A stretch of DNA of 60,210 bases, taken from Paenibacillus hunanensis. GTDB taxonomy: Bacteria; Bacillota; Bacilli; Paenibacillales; Paenibacillaceae. The position numbers were made by a program, and so were the translations under genes. Shown one piece after another: positions 1 to 7,817 of the stretch; within the stretch, counting starts at the first letter, position 1, and the number at the start of each line of letters is the position of its first letter. The stretch spans positions 1-60,210 of the forward strand of contig NZ_BMMB01000013.1 in the NCBI RefSeq assembly GCF_014645615.1, in the 5' to 3' direction. The notes beneath the pieces are model-generated. The model was not told where the DNA came from, made no database searches, and worked only from the letters and a program-made list of their open reading frames with translations.

Positions 1-13
1 CTGTTCAGTATCG

Positions 14-250
14 TCAAGTAGCCCTTAAAAAAGTTGTCTGATTTAATATTGACAATCCAGCTATTACATTATTGGGGTATGTCTTAGTCAATTCTCTGAC
101 TCGTCTGATAACCTTTCCGCTGTCTTTACCTCGATTGATATAATCGCCGCCTAAGATAAGCTGATCCTTCGTAAAATCAATCTCAGCATGCCGTAGCAAC
201 ATTTCCAGTCCATTGAACTCACCGTGTATATCAGAGATAAAAAACTTCAT
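14..250 (-). pseudogene. truncated metallophosphoesterase
   Basis: N-terminal 78 residues of a calcineurin-like phosphoesterase. The opening FISDIHGEFNGLEMLL carries the D-x-H metal motif, and GGDYINRG corresponds to the family's GDYIDRG. After YPNNVIA the expected GNHE motif is missing; the frame runs into unrelated residues and stops. Intact relatives of this serine/threonine phosphatase-like family are much longer, so most of the catalytic domain is lost. The start ATG follows a GGGGG-rich stretch that could be a ribosome binding site. It sits at the window edge in a low-GC, decayed island, so it is probably non-functional. A very short variant protein is the less likely alternative. Confidence 0.7.
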
Positions 251-304
251 ATGCCTGCCCCCAGTCCATATATAAAAATTCTAATTAGGAAGAGCCGAAG
301 GTTT

Positions 305-410
305 AATGAGTGCGAGCCATGATATTAACGAAATAGAGCCATAATAGGGAGAACGATTAATTGAGGGGTGGCCCTCAGCCTTCCAGTCGAATTATCGTTC
401 CTCACTCATT
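305..410. repeat. nested inverted repeat upstream of the phosphatase remnant
   Basis: Three nested complementary pairs are visible: AATGAGTG (305-312) with CACTCATT (403-410), GAACGATTAATT (351-362) with AATTATCGTTC (390-400, one bulge), and GAGGG with CCCTC around a 4-nt loop near 363-376. It lies in the 5' leader region of the minus-strand phosphatase remnant. It could be a structured RNA leader, a terminator or a small mobile-element end. No U-run follows on either strand, so a simple intrinsic terminator is unlikely. The rest of the 251-565 gap is AT-rich with nothing else recognised. Confidence 0.45.
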
Positions 411-565
411 GAGAAATGGTAGCACATTGATGTGAGCATCCGTTCTTCACTATTATACTTATCAAGTAATCAAATTACTTGTTCGTTGATAGTTGTGTAG
501 AAGTTCGTAACTTCTTTTATACAATAATGTGGAAGTCTTTTAAAATCTATATATGGTATATGACT

Positions 566-1654
566 CTATTCCTTGGATAACGAATTATCATTTCTTAGTC
601 GCTTTTTTAAGGTAATGCCTTCTTTCTCAAAAATTTCATCTATTGTTTCTCCTTCTCCTTCATGACGTTGGCTGTCCATAAATCCCAAATAAATCGGTTC
701 TAAAGGCTCATCTTTAACCTTTTCTTTCCCCCCCATGTTTTTGATTTTAATTGAAGCTTCACCAAAACCAACGTTTACCGTTTCATACGTGCCTGGCATA
801 GGAAAAAACTTGGCAATTTCGTCTGTACCTGGAATCGAGACGAATTCAATTTCATGACTACCAACTAATTTTGTATCCCTATTTTTACACGGGATTATAA
901 TTTGAAAGCTATAATTTGCGAATTCCAACAAGAATTGATAGTAGGGTACTAAAAGACTTTCATCTTTCCTAGTAAAGCCGAGTACTCTTAATTGCATAGG
1001 GTTGGGTCCAGGGACATATCGTTCAATTAAATATGTGTAGTTGTCCATGTTATATAAGGAATCTATATGGCTCTCCTCTTTTAACCAATCGATAGTATCT
1101 TCAAAATGTGGTATTTGTTCGTATGAAATCAATGATAATGCGATTTTCACTAAAGACTTATATACTGCTATAGGGGTATAGGAATCTCGCACTGCATGAA
1201 AAATGATGTGATTATTGTGCATAATGATGGATTCATTATCTTCTGTTGCCTGAATCACAATTCCTTTGTCTGTATAATCAATTCGACATTTTCCATCACG
1301 AGATTTATATGAGGGTACTCCATCTTTACCAAAAATCTGTGATAAGGTTCTTCCAAGCCCTAAGTATTTCCCCAAATCATCTTCTAATTTCTGACCGAAG
1401 AAACTATTACATGTATCACATTCGCTCTTTAAAACAAACTCCTTATTCCCTAACATCTCAGATATTGCATGAGCTTTTTTTTTGAATTTAACTTCAGGAT
1501 ATTGCTTTCTGCAAAATCTACAAACTTTATCTTTATCTGGTCGATCAACAATAGCCTGAGTTTCTCCTAAATTGTGGACATAGCTAAAAGCAACGTCATA
1601 GTTGTTATGAAAATGCATCATACGTTCCGTAAGTTCTTCGAATTTATCATTCAT
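566..1654 (-). CDS. HNH endonuclease-like protein
   Basis: Predicted 362-residue protein with an N-terminal HNH/zinc-finger-like nuclease core. C45-x2-C48 is followed by AHAISE (His62) and then EC79-DTC82-N83, an arrangement seen in HNH_5-type endonucleases. The remaining 270 or so residues are unrecognised and could bind DNA or sense a signal. The ATG at 1654 is preferred; TTG (1666) and GTG (1663) lie upstream in frame but sit too close to the GAAGG ribosome binding site. The gene stands alone in the low-GC island with no methyltransferase or second subunit nearby, so a classical restriction role is not supported. A phage-defence or mobile-element function is inference. Confidence 0.6.
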   Translation of the reverse strand: MNDKFEELTERMMHFHNNYDVAFSYVHNLGETQAIVDRPDKDKVCRFCRKQYPEVKFKKKAHAISEMLGNKEFVLKSECDTCNSFFGQKLEDDLGKYLGLGRTLSQIFGKDGVPSYKSRDGKCRIDYTDKGIVIQATEDNESIIMHNNHIIFHAVRDSYTPIAVYKSLVKIALSLISYEQIPHFEDTIDWLKEESHIDSLYNMDNYTYLIERYVPGPNPMQLRVLGFTRKDESLLVPYYQFLLEFANYSFQIIIPCKNRDTKLVGSHEIEFVSIPGTDEIAKFFPMPGTYETVNVGFGEASIKIKNMGGKEKVKDEPLEPIYLGFMDSQRHEGEGETIDEIFEKEGITLKKRLRNDNSLSKE

Positions 1655-2247
1655 AGGAAGCACCAACCTTCATATTTTTCCTGCATTAATATAGTATCAA
1701 ATGTTCTTGAGGTAAGCATATGTAATTGTGGCTTATTATTACTGTAGTTGTTTAATCTGAAGCATCCGTCTTCCACATTAATTTCCCACTAGTTTCGAGC
1801 TACTACTAATAGATTCTATACGAGTAATTTGAAAGAATTATCATGTTAATCTGCCGGTTAGCTTAATCCTTCACAAGTCTCTAAAAATTAGAATCATTAC
1901 TCTGAGTTATTAACAATGTAACTTTCACAGATAACCTACAAAATCTCTGCTTCTGAAATATTCATATAGAAATTACTGATCTATATAATTAAAAATAGGC
2001 TTAAGTTTTTGTAGATGACTTTCGCAAATCTTTTATACCCATTGTGGATTCTCCTCCCTCAGTTTTAACCATGCTTTATATCTCTCTTTATGTGGATTGG
2101 CCTTGACTAGTTACATTGTTTCACAGCTTGATATACCTCCCTAAAAAAATTCTATTTTTATTAAACCAACAAAATTTAAAGCCATTTGTGGAATACCGAG
2201 TTTACCTTATATGTCACTCATTTTATATATATGAGCCGTATAACTTC
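1655..2247. other. AT-rich gap, no gene recognised
   Basis: About 590 bp of low-GC DNA between the HNH gene and the frameshifted gene. No start codon with a ribosome binding site and a credible reading frame is visible on either strand, and no RNA gene was recognised. The promoter of the minus-strand HNH gene presumably lies near 1660-1750. Confidence 0.4.
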
Positions 2248-2965
2248 CTATTGCTCATTTGATCTTAACAACGCTTCGCTTCTTATACGTAGGATCTCGT
2301 TATATTGAACAAGCATCTCTAGGATATCGTGACTCTCTTTGAGCCACTCACAATCAGAAACTTGCATTCGAGATATTAAAGGCTTGATGTTATTCCTTGA
2401 AATCGAGCCATTAAAGAACATTTCCATCCTCTCTTGTTTAACCCATTCTTTGACCGCGTTAGTGCTACCAAAATATGTATTGAACCTTCCTTGCTCAAAA
2501 CATTCATACAGTGTCTTAGGCATTTGATCGAAATAGAAAAACCACGTTTTTGCATTTGTCTGTTTGGCAACCGCCTCACATTAGCTCTTGTAGAAGCTAA
2601 CTCAGCAAATTGATACAACTCTTTTACTAAAGCATGTTCGGGGGGGAGGAATAGCGATTAATATTTTCTATAATGTCTTTCAAACACTCATTTTCTTTCG
2701 AAGGTGCTTTTCTATTACCATTATAACTAAAGGTATCTCCTGCCATACTTTTTAAGCTCATTTTTAAGGGAATCCATACCGCAAATATAGTATCAGCATG
2801 CAAGTCTCCATCTAACCATACGACATCTAAATCATTCTTTTTACGCCATTCTTCACCACCATAACCTGGTTGTTTAGGACCAGAAATCATATATGTTAAA
2901 AAATTGACGATTGGGTTGTCGGTATATTCCTTGCCAATGATGTTTTTCAATCTATTCTCTGACAT
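2248..2965 (-). pseudogene. unknown gene interrupted by two frameshifts
   Basis: Three overlapping minus-strand frames join into one protein of about 239 residues. The first 112-codon part begins MSENRLKNIIGKEY and contains VVWLDGDLHADTIF; it stops just after a run of seven G (2640-2646). A one-base shift there continues into EHALVKELYQFAELAST. A second shift near 2574-2582 leads into AKQTNAKTWFFYFDQMPKTL and on to the stop at 2248. Each part has protein-like composition, so this was one gene. The family is not recognised. Either it is decaying, or the poly-G tract allows slippage, or the sequence has indel errors. Confidence 0.6.
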
Positions 2966-3004
2966 TTACATTGCCCCTTTAATTAAAACACTCTGTATAT
3001 ATTG

Positions 3005-3165
3005 AAAGGATCTTGTTGAAGAGTTGGACGAAATTCTCAAAATTTGTGGAGAAGCTAGCGGGAGTTTGCAGCAAGCAGATAACAAGACAAAATACGGATT
3101 AATTTCGGTGTGCCCGCGAGACCCTAACATCGATTTTGATACCATAATGCTCTTCATAATGTAAT
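3005..3165 (+). pseudogene. possible coding remnant, no start
   Basis: On the plus strand an open frame reads DLVEELDEILKICGEASG and then LISVCPRDPNIDFDTIM before stopping near 3165. It has ordinary protein-like composition but no start codon or ribosome binding site. It looks like the 3' fragment of a lost gene. The family is unknown and the call is weak. Confidence 0.25.
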
Positions 3166-3336
3166 GGATCCTAGAGAAAGCTAAGGGAGCGGTTTTGCGA
3201 ATCCTACAAGAAACAATTGGCTATATAGGTTCAAACCGAAGAAAATCTGTCTAATGGACGGTTTAAGTTATAGAATATTCGGTTCTTGTGAATTAATCTT
3301 ATTTTCATTCAATTCAGTCAAAATTTATTTCCTGAT

Positions 3337-3376
3337 AGAAAAAGCAACAGGCGAATAATTCACCTGTTGCTTTTCT
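3337..3376. terminator. bidirectional intrinsic terminator
   Basis: The stem AAAAGCAACAGG pairs with CCTGTTGCTTTT around an 11-nt loop, with A-rich and T-rich flanks on both sides. It sits just downstream of the small minus-strand gene that ends at 3383. Confidence 0.75.
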
Positions 3377-3382
3377 GTATAA

Positions 3383-3556
3383 TTAATGTCTCAAGTTTCT
3401 TAAAATTTGTTGATTCAACTCACGAAGTTCTGTAAAACTTGTGTCTGCCTCTATTTTTGTAGTAAGAACTTTTCCTGATTTCGTCTTAACGGTGGGCACG
3501 GCTTTCACTTCGCTGGAGCTACGGTTGCTCCTAACACGGTTCGCTACTTTCGCCAT
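3383..3556 (-). CDS. small basic hypothetical protein (57 aa)
   Basis: A 57-codon frame starting MAKVANRVRSNRSSSEVK and ending QQILRNLRH. It is preceded by a strong AAAGGAGGG ribosome binding site 5-7 nt upstream of ATG 3556 and followed immediately by an intrinsic terminator, so it looks like a complete monocistronic gene. The N-terminal 30 residues are rich in Lys, Arg and Ser, and the C-terminal half looks helical. No domain is recognised. It could be a small regulator or phage-derived DNA-binding peptide, but nothing in the sequence decides this. Confidence 0.6.
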   Translation of the reverse strand: MAKVANRVRSNRSSSEVKAVPTVKTKSGKVLTTKIEADTSFTELRELNQQILRNLRH

Positions 3557-3641
3557 TATTATCCCTCCTTTAAATTATTGATCTAAATATATTATACAAA
3601 ACTTTCTTACTCTATATGCCAACTAAAAACATACATTAGAT

Positions 3642-4102
3642 TTGCAATGTGAGAAACATCAACTTGATCCACTTTTGCCGTATCTCCAGCTTCAACCGAG
3701 ATCAAAAAACTTCTTTTCGGAAGGGAAAACGGGATTACTAGAAGTCATGCAAAACGTGGCAGCAGAGAGAAAGGACGAATACCGTTTGATATGCTTCGAG
3801 ATTACCTCGCTGATCCGTCTGATCAGGATAGGCTGCTCTTAACGGCATCTGCAAATGCGTTCAAGGGTAAGCGACAGCTGGTCTGGTCGAATGGTCTTAA
3901 AGCACGTTTTAACCTGAAGGATCTGACCGATGAAGAACTTGCGAAGAAGAAAGAGGAACCGGCCGATATTCTCAGTATTGTACCGTGAGAAATTTGGCTT
4001 CAGGCGGCAATAAAAAAAGACATCCCAGAAACCCTGCTAGGTCTCACGGAGAACATGCCCTTCGAGTTGATCCTCGAAGAAATTATGCGATTGATTCGGT
4101 AA
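3642..4102 (+). pseudogene. remnant resembling a replication endonuclease
   Basis: A decayed plus-strand gene. Its clearest part reads MLRDYLADPSDQDR and LVWSNGLKARFNLKDLTDEE, which resembles the C-terminal region of replication-initiation endonucleases of phages and integrative elements, where WSRGLK followed by an acidic D-E-E stretch is common. That resemblance is from memory and not tested. An in-frame TGA at about 3986 interrupts it; the frame continues EIWLQAAIKKDIPETL to TAA at 4102. The upstream part (3642-3790) is in another frame, so at least one frameshift and one nonsense mutation are present. It supports the view that this island was once an autonomous mobile element. Confidence 0.45.
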
Positions 4103-4399
4103 ACTGAAAAGTGTAGCATAAATCAAAGTTTATAATGAAGGTACCCTGAACCCGACTTTAGGCAATCTAAAGTCCAAGTCAAAGGAACGATTTTTTGCCT
4201 GCAGAGAGTTTCTATTGTGGCGAATAATTATCCCCTTTTTTTGCGGACAAATATGCACTTTATTTCAAAAAAGTTTTCCTTTCGGAATATATCAAAGCTT
4301 ATTTTCCGTACTTTGTTCTCTTTTCGAATTATAACTAGACAAAATCTGGGCAACATCTCTTATTCATGCTGTCGAGAAGAGTTTTTGGAACGTACAGGA

Positions 4400-4660
4400 T
4401 TAGCCTCTATACAGAAAAACTTCACGTTTTTCATCAGAAAGTTCATCCGGTTTTTTTCCTACGGATTTGTAGTAGTTAAGCATCGCTCTTACCTTCACTT
4501 TCGGAGTGACGGGAGTAGAAGGAATAGTAAATATCCCATCAGGAAAATGAAGGTCAAACTCTAAAGCTTCTTGGAATTCTTTTTGTTTCTTTTTATCTTT
4601 AATACTCTTATCCTTATTTTGATTTTTATTCAGTTGAATTTGAATATTCATTTTATCCAA
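4400..4660 (-). CDS. hypothetical charged protein (86 aa)
   Basis: An 86-codon frame with a TTG start at 4660, chosen because AGGAGG lies 9 nt upstream; an internal ATG follows three codons later. The first 30 residues are a run of Asn, Lys and Gln (NKNQNKDKS, DKKKQKE) that is likely disordered or coiled. The C-terminal half contains AMLNYYKSVGKKPDELSDEK. No domain is recognised. It lies between the replication remnant and the divergent excisionase gene, so it was probably cargo or an accessory gene of the element. Flanking stretches 4103-4399 and 4661-4955 hold no other gene I can support. Confidence 0.5.
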   Translation of the reverse strand: MDKMNIQIQLNKNQNKDKSIKDKKKQKEFQEALEFDLHFPDGIFTIPSTPVTPKVKVRAMLNYYKSVGKKPDELSDEKREVFLYRG

Positions 4661-4955
4661 TGCTGAAAACCTCCTGAAAGGTATTGTTTTACGAGAGCTT
4701 CTGCTACTTATACATTACCCTATTTATAAGCTTTCAGATTAATCATTTTAGGCTACCCTAAGATGTCGTAACAATAGATCTGCGGCGAAATGTAGAATTA
4801 GTTCATTTTTACAGAACCAAAGAGAAATACTTTCACACTTTAAATCACGAAATCTAAAACCATATAGAACGTTTAAGCTCACTCAGATCCTCTTGCTTTT
4901 CTTATAATGATTATATTGAACAACTTAATCATTTAAAAGAATAAGGGTAAGTACT

Positions 4956-5135
4956 ATGGAAAAAAATTATGATCTTCTAACAATTGACGAAGCAAGAGAT
5001 ATTCTGCGAATCGGAAGAAATGGCATGTATGATTTAATTAAAAGAGGCATGCCTCACATTAAAATCGGTAAACAGATTCGAATTCTTAGGGCATCACTTG
5101 ATGCTTCGGTAGAGGAACATATTATCGCCTCATAA
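4956..5135 (+). CDS. excisionase-like helix-turn-helix protein (59 aa)
   Basis: A 59-residue protein with the layout of a small winged-helix DNA-binding/excisionase (MerR-like HTH_17) protein: LTIDEARDILRIGRNGMYDL, then IKRGMPHIKIGKQIRI, which fits the recognition helix followed by the wing of Tn916-type Xis proteins. Such proteins bend DNA at attachment sites and favour excision. ATG 4956 follows AAGGG at 7 nt. It is convergent with the integrase frames at 5190-6288 and shares a bidirectional terminator with them. The gene is intact although its partner integrase is not. A transcriptional-regulator role is the alternative. Confidence 0.7.
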   Translation: MEKNYDLLTIDEARDILRIGRNGMYDLIKRGMPHIKIGKQIRILRASLDASVEEHIIAS

Positions 5136-5136
5136 G

Positions 5137-5177
5137 AAAAACTCCTGTACGGTCTTTAAACCGTACAGGAGTTTTTT
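5137..5177. terminator. bidirectional terminator between xis-like and int genes
   Basis: ACTCCTGTACGGT pairs with ACCGTACAGGAGT around a short loop, with an A-run before and a T-run after. It can end transcription from both converging genes. Confidence 0.85.
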
Positions 5178-5189
5178 GTACTCAATGCA

Positions 5190-6288
5190 TCACTTATTAA
5201 TAAAACTGTTTCCCCTTTGTGTATTGTCAAATCTATGTGCATAAATTTTAGTCGTGGTCGATATATCTGAGTGACCCAACCAATCTGCGATTGCTTTAAT
5301 ATCAGCTTTCTTATCATATAAAATAGAGGCGACACTGTGTCTCAGATCATGAAATCTAATTTTTTCCAATTTTTTATCTTCAAGAAATTTTTTAAACTGT
5401 TCTGTCACTGAATTTACTCGATATGGTTCTCCATTGTCTTTTGCATAAACATAATCACAATCTACATACTCATTCTTCAATAGCTTTTTAAGTATTCTTG
5501 CTTCTTTCGATTTTTGCATAATACCTCTACTAAATCATTTGGCATAAAAAGTGTCCGTTTACTTTCTTTCATCTTAGGTTGCTTGGTAATCACTTCTTTA
5601 CCGGCGGAAGTTCTAACTTCTACAATATTTATTATACCCTGCTCTAAATCGACATTTTTCCACTTCAATCCGCTAACTTCTTCCCTACGAAGTCCAAGCT
5701 GTTTTGCGAGATAAACCGGAACTTCAAGCTTAGTACCAACTACTTTTTGTAGCAGTTCAGTCATCTGCTCGTTATTATAGGCTTTCCCCTCAAAAGACTT
5801 CTTCTTAGACAAGGTTATTGCACTTGCAACATTGCGGTCTGTAAATTCTTGACTTACTCCATACTTAAGAGCACTTCGAATGCAAGCATGATGCTTATAA
5901 ATTGTATTTATCGATAATTTTTTTCCCTCACCCAAATAATCATAGTAATTCCTTATATGCATTGGACGAAGCTCACTTAGTTTTAGATTACCGAAGTAAT
6001 GAGACATATGCTTGGAAATTATATTGTTATACCCGTATCGGGTCGTTGCTTCACACTTCTTTTTAACATAATGCTTCATCCAGTAATCCAGCATATCAAC
6101 TACGCTCATGCTATTTGAAGTTGCTAAATGTTTATTTTGTTTATTAACTTTAAAAGTTGTTAATGCCTTTTCTTCTTCCTCAATTGTATCGTACGTCTTA
6201 GTTGGTTTATACCTTTTTCCATTCACTACTCCATGATCAAGTGTTACTTGAAATTTTCCATTGTTTGTTTTCCGAATACCATTGCCAT
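5190..6288 (-). pseudogene. int: tyrosine integrase, two frameshifts
   Basis: Phage/ICE-type tyrosine recombinase split into three frames. The arm-binding N-terminus (GNGIRKTNNGKFQVTLDHG) has no usable start in its own frame. An ATG at 6288 with GGGGA upstream is one frame away, so a first shift lies near 6278. The core-binding and first catalytic part follow, with LGLRREEVSGLKW holding the first catalytic Arg. After VEVL at about 5515 a second shift leads to FHDLRHSVASILY (H-x-x-R), WLGHSDISTTTKIYAHR (His and the Tyr nucleophile) and the stop. All catalytic residues are still encoded, so inactivation is recent or the shifts are sequence errors. It lies near the ssrA 3' end, a common integrase target. 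Confidence 0.8.
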
Positions 6289-6390
6289 ATTGATCTTCCC
6301 CTTTTCAATTTCTATGAGATATCAATAATCTAATATAATAAGGTACGGTCGTAAATGCTATATGTGTCGAACCTTGTTCTATGCCTCTCT

Positions 6391-6425
6391 TAGAAGAGTC
6401 TTTAACCTGAGTGTAAATTAACATG
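6391..6425. repeat. 35-bp direct repeat, copy 1
   Basis: 35 bp centred on GTCTTTAACCTGAGTG, matching 6931-6965 with about three mismatches. The two copies are exactly 540 bp apart and bracket the small ORF at 6584-6760. It lies just upstream of the integrase start, so it may be an integrase/excisionase binding arm or the trace of a duplication. Confidence 0.6.
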
Positions 6426-6583
6426 GCAACACTTTTATTAGGAAATACCATAAGTCGAACAGTCACCTTAGACGAAATTAGAATTCTGCTGATTTTTGAA
6501 GTTCCTATTTCCTTTGATGATTGTATGATGTTTTAACTTATTTAAATCTGTGACTCGATCATTAATACTAATCATTTGCTAGG

Positions 6584-6760
6584 TTATATCCACCTTCTGC
6601 TTCTTTTGTTTCTCTCTGAACAAGTACAACTTTCGTCAGGATTAGATAATAACTCCTTGGCTTTTTTCAACAATTCGAGTTCTTTTCTGCAAATCAATGT
6701 CGTCTGCATCTCACGCTTCGGATGTTCGCCAGGTTTACGATTGCGATTTATTTTAACCAT
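6584..6760 (-). CDS. small basic hypothetical protein (58 aa)
   Basis: A 58-codon frame from ATG 6760, preceded by GAGGTG at 4-5 nt. It begins MVKINRNRKPGEHPKREM and contains CRKELELLKKAKELL, a likely amphipathic helix; it ends with a Cys pair (CTC) and a Lys/Arg-rich tail. Composition and ribosome binding site favour a real gene. The C-terminal RSRRWI may be frameshifted tail sequence. No family is recognised. It lies upstream of the broken integrase, between the two 35-bp direct repeats. Confidence 0.45.
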   Translation of the reverse strand: MVKINRNRKPGEHPKREMQTTLICRKELELLKKAKELLSNPDESCTCSERNKRSRRWI

Positions 6761-6930
6761 ATCTCACCTCTATTTCGCATTTTTTCTTTAAATAGTGGAA
6801 AAACAGATCCGTAACATAGAACAGTCGTCTGCTTTCGCTTCTTTTGGGATCCTTAGTAATTATGTATTTGCTCGCTGATGATTCTATAGTGAAAGTAACT
6901 TGATATTTGCATTCGCTGTTGTTCTAATCG

Positions 6931-6965
6931 TAGAGGAGTCTTTAACCTGAATGTAATTTAACATG
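6931..6965. repeat. 35-bp direct repeat, copy 2
   Basis: Second copy of the repeat at 6391-6425. Just downstream, at about 6990-7065, are further short repeated words: GTTAGACAAAATGTCTAC has an internal GTAGACATTT/AAATGTCTAC-type symmetry, and TCGTCTAACATTTATCTAC resembles it. The cluster lies between the integrase and the ssrA 3' end. The rest of 6761-7076 holds no gene I can support. Confidence 0.55.
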
Positions 6966-7076
6966 TAATTAAAAGATATGACAATGGCCATCGTTAGACA
7001 AAATGTCTACTTCAAAAAGCTATAACCGGCCCACTTATATCATTCGTCTAACATTTATCTACTTTTTAAGACATAG

Positions 7077-7109
7077 AAAAACCCAGCCCTTGTGGGGACC
7101 GGGTTTTCA
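7077..7109 (-). terminator. ssrA terminator
   Basis: On the minus strand ACCCGG, CCC, loop, GGG, CTGGGT is followed by TTTTT directly after the tmRNA 3' end. It is a normal intrinsic terminator. Confidence 0.8.
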
Positions 7110-7112
7110 GTA

Positions 7113-7475
7113 TGGAGGCGAGGGGAGTCGAACCCCTGTCCGAAGATAACGCAACATAAGCTTCTACGGGTGTAGTTACAGCTTTGATGTCACCCTAGAG
7201 ACTCCCTGTAACCGGATTCCCTTCGGGTCAGCCTGGTTGTCTTCTTCAGCACACCTCAGGCGGAGATGTGACAGCGTAGCCCACTTAGAGTTGGGCCCTC
7301 ATCCTGGCACATGGGCGATGCGAGGCGAGAGCACGATTCACAGTTTCTTAGGCTGCGAAAGCGTAGTTGTTTTGTTGTTTGCCGTTTAATAGGCTTTAGC
7401 GTTGATAAAGCGGACGCGTCCCCACTACCCGCTACTCATGCCCGACCTACCCCCGTCGAATCCAAGAACGCCCCC
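7113..7475 (-). ncRNA. ssrA: tmRNA (ssrA)
   Basis: Transfer-messenger RNA of about 363 nt, which rescues stalled ribosomes together with SmpB. The 3' end has the tRNA-like T arm (GGGGTTCGACTCCCC) and acceptor strand CGCCUCC-A, which pairs with GGGGGCG at the 5' end (7469-7475). CCA is not encoded. The tag frame lies at 7348-7383 and reads GKQQNNYAFAA followed by TAA. It is close to the Bacillales tag style but ends YAFAA instead of the commoner YALAA. smpB is the next gene upstream, an arrangement common in Bacillales. The island with the broken integrase begins directly past the 3' end. Confidence 0.95.
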
Positions 7476-7660
7476 TTAATAAAAAGGGTCTGGATCAATA
7501 CGGGACGAGCGCATGAGTCTCGTCTTCCGAAATGTCTGCTTCAAGCAGCCTTTCCCTCCATAGAAAGGGCTACCCTGGGAACCGACATGACTGTTTACTC
7601 CAATTGGAGCAAGCGGCAATAGGTTTCCTCACAGACTTTGATTATACTACATTTCACTAC
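7476..7660 (-). promoter_or_regulatory. ssrA promoter and long 5' leader
   Basis: A TATAAT hexamer (minus strand, about 7636-7641) is the best -10 candidate for ssrA; no good -35 is visible. That leaves about 150 nt between promoter and mature 5' end. The leader contains stems such as CTCCAATTGGAG, CCTTTC/GAAAGG and GACGAG/CTCGTC, so the precursor is probably structured and trimmed at its 5' end, as expected for RNase P processing. The stretch 7661-7817 shows only a GAGGAT/ATCCTC hairpin at 7777-7803. Confidence 0.45.
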
Positions 7661-7817
7661 AAAATGGTAGCGGTGCAGGTGGGATGGCTCGACAGATACG
7701 AATAGGATATATACCATGTATCGTCTGCTCACACTTACCTGGCTGACTAACTGCCTATTCTATTCGTTACCACATAGAGGATACGATGAACCACCGCATC
7801 CTCGTCTATATGTTAGA

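Noticed and set aside
355..385. GGGGTGG sequence resembling a T-box core
   Set aside because: The conserved GGTGGNACCGCG core is not present, and no aminoacyl-tRNA synthetase or amino acid gene follows.
3226..3240. 15-bp match to 59972-59986
   Set aside because: One match of this length is expected by chance in a 60-kb window; it has no structural context.
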